Of a stretch of DNA of 64,000 bases, positions 57,273 through 64,000 are shown one piece after another (position 1 is the stretch's first letter; the number at the start of each line of letters is the position of its first letter). The DNA comes from Labia minor (lineage: Eukaryota > Arthropoda > Insecta > Dermaptera > Spongiphoridae). The notes beneath the pieces were generated by a model. The model was not told where the DNA came from and did no database searches. It worked only from the letters and a program-made list of their open reading frames with translations. The translations under genes and the position numbers were made by a program. The stretch lies in assembly GCA_963082975.1 (NCBI GenBank), contig OY720345.1, forward strand, positions 27,660,611 through 27,724,610, written 5' to 3'.

Positions 57273-60200
57273 TTGTTTAGAACAAGATAGAGTTCCATGG
57301 TATCGTCGCAGAAGAAATTATTTATGTATATTATTTTTATTAGCATATACGATTGTTTTTCTTTTGCGAACAAATTTATCTATTGCTATTGTCTCCATGA
57401 CAAACTTACGTAATAAAACTCTGGAAAATGGAACAGAAATTGAGGTAAATAATTGGATACACACTTTTTACATGAATTATAACATATAACACTATACATA
57501 TCATTTACTGTTTTATGAATTCAGTGTTGAAACTGAAGTTAGTTATAATAAATAAATGAATAGGTTGTAAATAAACTGTTATTTTGATTTTTTCATATTC
57601 TTTTTGCTATTTTTTTGGAATTTGTATTTTTGTTTTGGTTTGTAAATTTTGTAAATATGCTATTGTTTACCTGATAATAAACAATTATCATCCTTAAAGA
57701 TAGGCCACATAAGTACAGAATGTATAAATAAATAAATTAATTATAATATAAACCATAAAATCAGCATATATATCTATAATTCTATTAAATCCAAGTAGAG
57801 TCCTGAGCTATGAAATTTAATGTTGATCGTTCAAATCTAATAAAGGTTGAAGAAAAATTTAAATAATAATAAATTATAAAAAAAAAAAAATATTTAACAT
57901 GACTGATAATAGCTATTTAAAAAAAAATTAAAAAATCGATTATTAGAATCATTTCGCTATGGAAGGTGGGGCACAACCGCCTTAGAGAAAGAAAATATAT
58001 TTAAAATATAAAATTCAAAATTTATTGATTTTTATATATAATTCATAAATATTTGCTTAACTACATACTAAACTATATTTCTATTATATTATTTAATTTT
58101 TGATTATCTAATTTTTTAATTAATTTAACCCAATTATTTTTATATTATATATTTTAATATCATATCGTTTTTAGGTGATTGATTTTGAATGGAATTCCAA
58201 AGAAAAGGGTTGGGTACTATCCTCCTACTTTTTTGGATTCGCTACAACGCAATTAGTAGGAGGATGGCTTGCTTCTCGATTCGGATTACGAAAAGTCATG
58301 ATGGGTTGTATGCTTCTGCCTTCAATCATCACACTAATTACCCCTTATTTATCACAATTTTCTATTATAGCAATGATAGTTTCGAGATTAGTAAATGGAA
58401 TTTTCGCTGTAATTGTCTACTTTATAATTTAAATCTTTTAATGATTAAAAATTCAATGTTAATTAATTAATTTTAATTTATTTTGGAATATTTTAATCTA
58501 ATAAGTTCGCATATATAATAAATATAAATATTATATAAATCAGTGTCACAATCTTTAATTTTTTTCTTAATTAATTTATCAAATAAACTTTATAGGTATA
58601 CTCAGTACATGTAAATGTTATTTTAATTTTTAAAATTTTATTTAAGAAGTTCCTTAGTATAAAAAATAATTAAAAAAACAAATAAGTTCACTGTTCCAGT
58701 AAAATATTTATTAACCTTAAGTTTTTTTACTAAATTAATTATTTTCATTTTTATCATCTTTTTTTGAATTTTAATTTCATAAAAATTATTCAGATTTATT
58801 ACACATCTGATTGTTAAAAGTCTGCTATTTATCACAATTTAATTATAATTAATAATATAATAATATAGTTTAAAATTAAAATTAATTTAACCATATATTT
58901 TTCCAGGGTCCATTATTTACATGTAATTTTGTTTTTATCTATCGATGGATACCACCAGCAGAAAGGTCTCGTATTGTAAACCTGGCGTTTATAGGGGTTT
59001 ATGCTGGAACACTTTTAATGTTGGGTTTAGGAGGAAAAATTATAAATTTATGGGGTTGGGAATGGACCTTTTATATTCCAGGTGAATATTTTTTTCTCTA
59101 TAAAATAGAATTAATTAATATATAAAATATATAATTATATATAATTAAATTATATATTTAGAAGAAAATAAATAATTACAATTAAATAATTGTAAATTAA
59201 TAACAACAAAAAACACAATACAAGTGTTAAATTGACAGCTAAAAATTTTTATGGTAGTTTGATTAAAATTTACACCTATAATTAAACAATAAATAAATAT
59301 ATTTAAACTATTATTTTTTAAAATGAATGTAAAAATTAATATTATAATCGATATCCCTTTTAAATAGATATTATAATTTTTCTAGAATTTAATATAAATA
59401 AATAGAAATACTTATATTTTTTTGTCTTTTGTAAATTATATTTACCGACCGACGATAGTAAGGGAGGTATTGTTTTCAAACCAAATAATGCATTTTCTTA
59501 ACAGAAAAAAAGTATTTTTAGCATGATGTCTGTCCGTCCGTCCGTTGTGTGTCCATATAAATGTGTTTTAACAGCTCAACGGATTTTGATAAAATTTGGT
59601 ATATTTACTTAATGAGTATGATGAATTGATCAACTTTTGGTGTATATCCGTAAACCGGAAGTGGTAGTATTACCGATCGACGATAGGAAGGGAAGGTTTA
59701 TTTTCACACCAAATTTCACATGAGATTTTTTACATCTCCACGAATCATCATGCACTTTGTATGGTTTTATCCTTGGGAAAAATCATCTTCATTAGTTTTT
59801 TCTTAATTTAAAATTATATGACGTCACCCAGCCCTTCATGATGTCACAGTCAGCGAGGCCTCCTTATATATTATAAATAAAATAAAATTAAAAATATTTA
59901 TGTTATATCCATGTCTGATTTTTATTGCATTAATAGATACATTTAAATTATTTGAAATTGTTTCTGTAGTTTGAAATTAATTTATTTCAAACCGTCGGTC
60001 GGTTCTGTGCCTGGCCACAGGTCAACTTGTTTTGTTATTATTTTGCTTTAATGTCAACTAGTAGTATCCATGACCCTGGCTATATATAAATATAGAAGTT
60101 GTAACCCTGGCCTAGTAGTATCTATTCATTTTTTTCTAGGTTAATAGGTCTTTTCCTATTTAGTTTTTTTTATTTTAAAAGACATTTGTAGGAGTTTTGG

Positions 60201-63200
60201 ATTAATTTATCGATTGTTTTCTACAAATGATTATGAAAACGAAGGTTTTACATATTTTGATAGAAGAATAAAATATTTTTTTTTTAAAGTAGAACTAAAA
60301 AATAAGCCTTCTGAAACCCAAGTTTTACTTTACAATATATATATATATATTAAATTAAATTAAATTAACGTTGACGTTTTTAGTAAAAAAAAAGTTAAGA
60401 GAGTTTCATTTGTTAACCCTGACATGAGTCTCCAGCTGACTAACGCCTCATTTCAAGTCATTATAAATTTTATTATATCCATTTAAAGTGAAAAAAAAAC
60501 AAACTATTTTAATTTTCCTTTGTATAATTCATATTCCAACTGTCAAATTGATACATTTAATCTTTTGATCATAACTAGATTGTTAAAATCATTATCAAGA
60601 AATGGATTAAAATGTTTAATTTTAATATTGTGTTTTTATGATGTTTGAATGGCATGGATCATTATATATATATATATATATATATAATTTTAAATATTTT
60701 ATATATAATTTTGAAATAAGTATTTGAACTTGTTACATATTTATTTAATATATTTTCAAATAAACTCTTATTTTATTTTATTTTTTCATTAATTATTATT
60801 AATTTTGTAGGTATTTTAAGTTTATTTTGGTGTATACTTTGGATCTTTTTTTCATGTGACGATTATGAAAAGGATAAATATATATCTCAAGATGAGGTTG
60901 AATATCTTCGAAAAACTGTTGGAAAAGTAGCTCAAGGAAAAGTAATAAAAATTAATTTTAATATAAAAATATAATATATATAGAAATAAATAATTGACAA
61001 TCAATTTTTAAAAAAATAATTTCAAATTTTTATCAAATAAAAATATTAATTAATTATTATTTTAAATTAAATAAGGTAATTATATTGAATGGTTATCCAG
61101 TCATGCATTTGGGTAAAACTATACCAGTGGGTTCCTTTTTTAATTCCAAATAAACTTTTCTTATGCAATTTTTGCGGGTCCCTTCTAGTTTACCAAATAA
61201 AAAGGATTAAAGTTTTGCATATAAATCCATTGATATTCTATTTAGCTACCATGCTTTATTATTTGAACATCAGAGGGTTCCACTAATTTACGGGTTTTTT
61301 CAGTTCGGATTAGATATAAAAAAATTAATTAATTAAATAATTTCCCTATATCCAAACCGAACCGAAAATTAGTAATAAGTGAATAATTAGTGATTTAACT
61401 TTATCCTTTACCCTAATTATGTTTTTTTTTTATTAAATTTCAGGAAATTAATCATCCTTGGAAGTCATTCTTTACATCGAAACCTTGCTGGGCGATATTT
61501 GTTTCACATTTTATATGCAATTGGATTTTTTATAATTTAATAACTCAATATCCCAGTTTTCTTAAAGGTAAACTCATTTTCATAACTAAGATTATACAAT
61601 GTTTAACTTTGTAATATTTAATTTTAGAAACGCTTCATTTTGATATTGAAGCTGCTGGTTTATTAGCAGCAATGCCGAATGTTACTATGTTGATAGTATC
61701 TACACTCACATCTATCATGTCAGATTGTTTAATTACTAAAAAAATTATGACAGCTGGAAAGGTAAACGGAATCTCGAAAATATTAATTTTAATATATATA
61801 TATATATATAGGCCATTCAGAAGCCAAACCGATTAACTCCAATTTTTAAAATTTTGCTAGTAATGTAATGCAATGTAATGTAATCTGCAACATATGAAGT
61901 GAATAATGAACTTGATAATCTTAATATTGAAATGCAATATACATTTTTATGTAATCAATAACTCTCAATTTCCTACAAGCTGTGAACTTTGGGCTTTATT
62001 TATAAGTGGAGTTAATCGCTTTGGCTTCTGAGCTGCATATATATATATATATATACACGAGGTCTGTTCAAAAGAAAAGATGAATTTTGAATTATTTCGA
62101 AAAGTATTTATTTATTCATCAATATCCATTTCCTTTCATTGGTCTCTTCAGTTTTGGGAATAGGAAAAAGTCGAAGTGACCCAAATCTGGTGAATACGGT
62201 GGTTGAGGCATGATCACGGTGTTGTTTTTGGCCAAAAATTACTAAGAAATAATGATATGTGAGCTGGTGATGCAGAATCCATGATTTGTTTTTCCACAAT
62301 TCAGATTGTTTGAGCCTTATTTGCTTAACGCAAACGTTGTTTAACTTCCTGTAGTATTCCTTTAAAAAAAAAAAAAAATATGATTTATTTAGAAAGGAAT
62401 TTAAAAGATTTAATCTTTTGTCGAAAATTTAGTTCTTTTTATTGATAATTGTCTATGATGATTTTTTTCAGTTACGTAAAATATCGATGTCCTTAAGTTC
62501 CATTATTCAATTAATCTGTTATGGAACCCTTTTACTTATTGAAGAACCATCATGTATGCATTTATTATTTGTTTCATTTTAAAATTCTCAGTTCTATAAA
62601 ACTTATAAAAATAATATTTCAAATTTTCGAAAATAATTATTATCTAGCAATCGTATTTTGTATATCGTTGGCTTTGACATGTCATACGTTGATGTTTTTC
62701 ACCTGCCAAGTGAATTGGTTGGATATTGCACCTCCGCATAGCAGTGTTCTCTTTGGTATTTCGAATACTTTGGCTATAATTGCTGGTTCAATCAGTCCCG
62801 CCGTTACTGGATATATTGTTACTGATAAGGTACTTCTCTTTTTTTATTATGAAATAATTTAAAAAAACTTAAAAAAACGTACATCCTGTGAAAGGACCGC
62901 ACCTATCAAATCCGTTGCCGCCTAATCGGAGTAAAGGTGTTCTATAGTCAGTAGAATGGATTCTCTCTACCTTTACCTTGATTTTCTTGATCTGAGGAGT
63001 AATGTTTATCAAGTAGTAATCCCATTTTGATCCTAGAGGCTGGGTAGACTCTAGCTAGAGTAATTCGCATGCCAGATTCTAAGCTTAAACCCGGGACCAG
63101 GAGGATGAGTGTCAAGCATGTTGACCCAGGCGTTTCAATTTTTCTTTTTACTTCGTGATACCAGGTTCAAATTCATGTTTGACAAGAGAATTGCTCTCTA

Positions 63201-63665
63201 GCTGGATCTATGGGAACGAGGTCCACTCAACCTAGGTGATAGAAATTGGAAAACTACTTGAAATAAAGAGTAGCGCCTTCCGATCAAGAAAACCAAGATA
63301 AAGATTGATAGACCCTTTGTGCTGATTATACCCTACCTTTACCCGACTTAGGCAGCATCCTTCTGAAAAGGCGCTGTCCTATCATAAGATGTACCAATAT
63401 AGTATGTATATATAAATTATTATTATTATAATAATGACATTAAATTTTTAGCTGGCATCTGAAAAGTACTTAAAGATTTTCTGTCTATAATCTAAAAAAT
63501 AAAATGTTTGTTTCCTAATCTTCAAATATTTTATTTTTGTTACAGCTATTATCTCAATGGAGAATTATTTTTATAATAATGGCTTCAATGAATCTGTTCA
63601 CATCAATTTATTATCCACTTCTTGCGTCAGGAAAGATTCAACCCTGGTCAATGAAACAAAATTGA
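57273..63665 (+). CDS. SLC17-type major facilitator transporter, paralogue B
   Basis: Nine exons: 57273-57444, 58175-58408, 58907-59081, 60811-60941, 61444-61567, 61628-61761, 62472-62553, 62648-62829 and 63546-63665. They join in frame to 451 codons including stop. A short initiator exon is missing. Landmarks are RRRRNYLCILFLLAYTIVFL into RTNLSIAIVSM (TM1, with the family Arg), a lumenal loop with two N-glycosylation sites (NKT, NGT), GWVLSSYFFGFATTQLVGGW, ASRFGLRKVMMG, FIYRWIPPAERSRI, NWLDIAPPHSSVLFGISNTL, AGSISPAVTGYI, and the end LASGKIQPW. This matches sialin/VGLUT/phosphate-cotransporter proteins of about 12 membrane helices. B is closer to the family than A, but the GxGEG glutamate is replaced (NGIFAGPLF). 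The exon 2 donor GTAATT is weak. The transported substrate is not predictable from sequence alone. Confidence 0.87.
59438..60032 (+). mobile_element. R2 repeat, complete copy (intron 3 of paralogue B)
   Basis: Starts TTTACCGACCGACGATAG and ends GGTTCTGTGCCTGGCCACAG followed by GTCAAC. It contains (GTCC)n and one intact TGACGTCA-like palindrome; the other is mutated. Confidence 0.75.
60192..60292 (+). pseudogene. Relic copy of SLC17 exon 4 in intron 3 of paralogue B
   Basis: After an acceptor-like TTTGTAG, the sequence reads (across a frameshift and one early stop) ...LFSTNDYENEGFTYFDRRIK. This aligns with exon 4 of paralogue A (FFSTNDYENDRYISIKEYEY) and less well with the working exon 4 of B (FFSCDDYEKDKYISQDEVEY). 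The donor site is lost. It is a decayed duplicate exon lying 0.5 kb upstream of the functional one. Confidence 0.75.
61812..62036. mobile_element. Short TIR element within a (TA)n tract (intron 6 of paralogue B)
   Basis: The inverted ends are CAGAAGCCAAACCGATTAAC and (reverse complement) CAGAAGCCAAAGCGATTAAC, then TCC. It sits between (TA)n runs, consistent with TA insertion. It contains a few tandem AATGT repeats. Non-coding. Confidence 0.65.
62056..62370 (-). mobile_element. mariner-type fragment, C-terminal part (intron 6 of paralogue B)
   Basis: Starts ACGAGGTCTGTTCAAAAGAA. Minus-strand frames give NTVIMPQPPYSPDLGHFDF, FFLFPKLKRP and KGNGY-like sequence, which is the end of a mariner-type transposase (QPPYSPDLAPSDFFLFPKLK). 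Frameshifted, with the other end missing. Confidence 0.65.
62877..63400. mobile_element. R6 element with inverted arms of about 70 bp (intron 8 of paralogue B)
   Basis: The left arm (GTACATCCTGTGAAAGGACC ... TTGCCGCCTAATCGGAGTAA) and the reverse complement of the right arm (GTACATCTTATGATAGGACA ... CTGCCTAAGTCGGGTAAAGG) are clearly related. It is GC-richer than its surroundings and non-coding. A half copy is at 34.9-35.1 kb. Confidence 0.6.
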
Positions 63666-64000
63666 AAAATTCATATGTTTATAATTAAATCTATATTTAA
63701 ATAGATTGAAAAATGAGATTAATTATTTATTTAATTTTATAATATATGTTTAAATCAACTATTAAATATCACACTTCCATATAAATAATTCATTAAAACT
63801 TTTATATTGAAATTAATATAAGCATATGATTTTATAAATAAATATTTTAATCATATTTAGATTCATTTTAAAAATAATAATAATAATAATTAATTCTGTG
63901 TTTTCAAATTATTTGAAAATGTTATTTAAAAATTTTATACCACCAATTCGAATATAAAATATCGGGGATATTTTTCATTACATTAATTAATTAAACATAA
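63666..64000. other. 3' flank of paralogue B
   Basis: AT-rich sequence with several AATAAA-like hexamers (for example near 63837). No further gene before the window ends. Confidence 0.5.

Overview
The window comes from an animal nuclear genome that is very AT-rich (long A/T runs, many (TA)n tracts). It has GT-AG introns, sparse genes and many small DNA transposons (mariner, Tc1, hAT, piggyBac-like, Helitron and Helentron-like). The conserved genes and this mix of mobile elements fit an arthropod, probably an insect; that placement is an inference. A dynein regulatory complex gene implies that the animal makes motile cilia or flagella, for example in sperm. No complete tRNA, rRNA, CRISPR or operon is visible.

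Positions 1-24,700 are a gene desert. It holds a 32-bp minisatellite, four copies of a Helentron-like repeat (family R1), hAT and piggyBac-like elements, a decayed mariner, two Helitron loci and one mariner deletion derivative. Several short GC-rich islands stand out from the AT-rich background. The one at 5.84-6.13 kb looks like a minus-strand TATA promoter with a tiny first coding exon.

Positions 24,745-26,886 (plus) hold a three-exon gene for a short, divergent MIC19/CHCHD3-like MICOS protein. It is followed by a stack of two hAT elements with Helentron-like repeats inside, and by a small one-helix ORF at 29.56 kb.

Positions 30,538-38,614 (minus) hold a complete nine-exon gene for DRC2/CCDC65, a coiled-coil subunit of the nexin-dynein regulatory complex of axonemes. 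Its introns carry nested repeats. Positions 38.7-43.3 kb hold a mariner, a Tc1 fragment, an intron-bearing SKP1 pseudogene and a LINE 3' end.

Positions 44,741-50,316 and 57,273-63,665 (both plus) are two tandem SLC17-type (sialin/phosphate-cotransporter-like) major facilitator genes. I reconstructed nine exons for each; exons 3 to 8 have identical lengths in the two genes, so they arose by duplication. The first (start-codon) exon of each was not found. Introns and the spacer between them are filled with hAT, mariner, TIR elements and repeat families R1, R2, R4 and R6. A relic copy of exon 4 lies in intron 3 of the second gene.

Repeat family names R1-R4 and R6 are local labels used in this annotation only.
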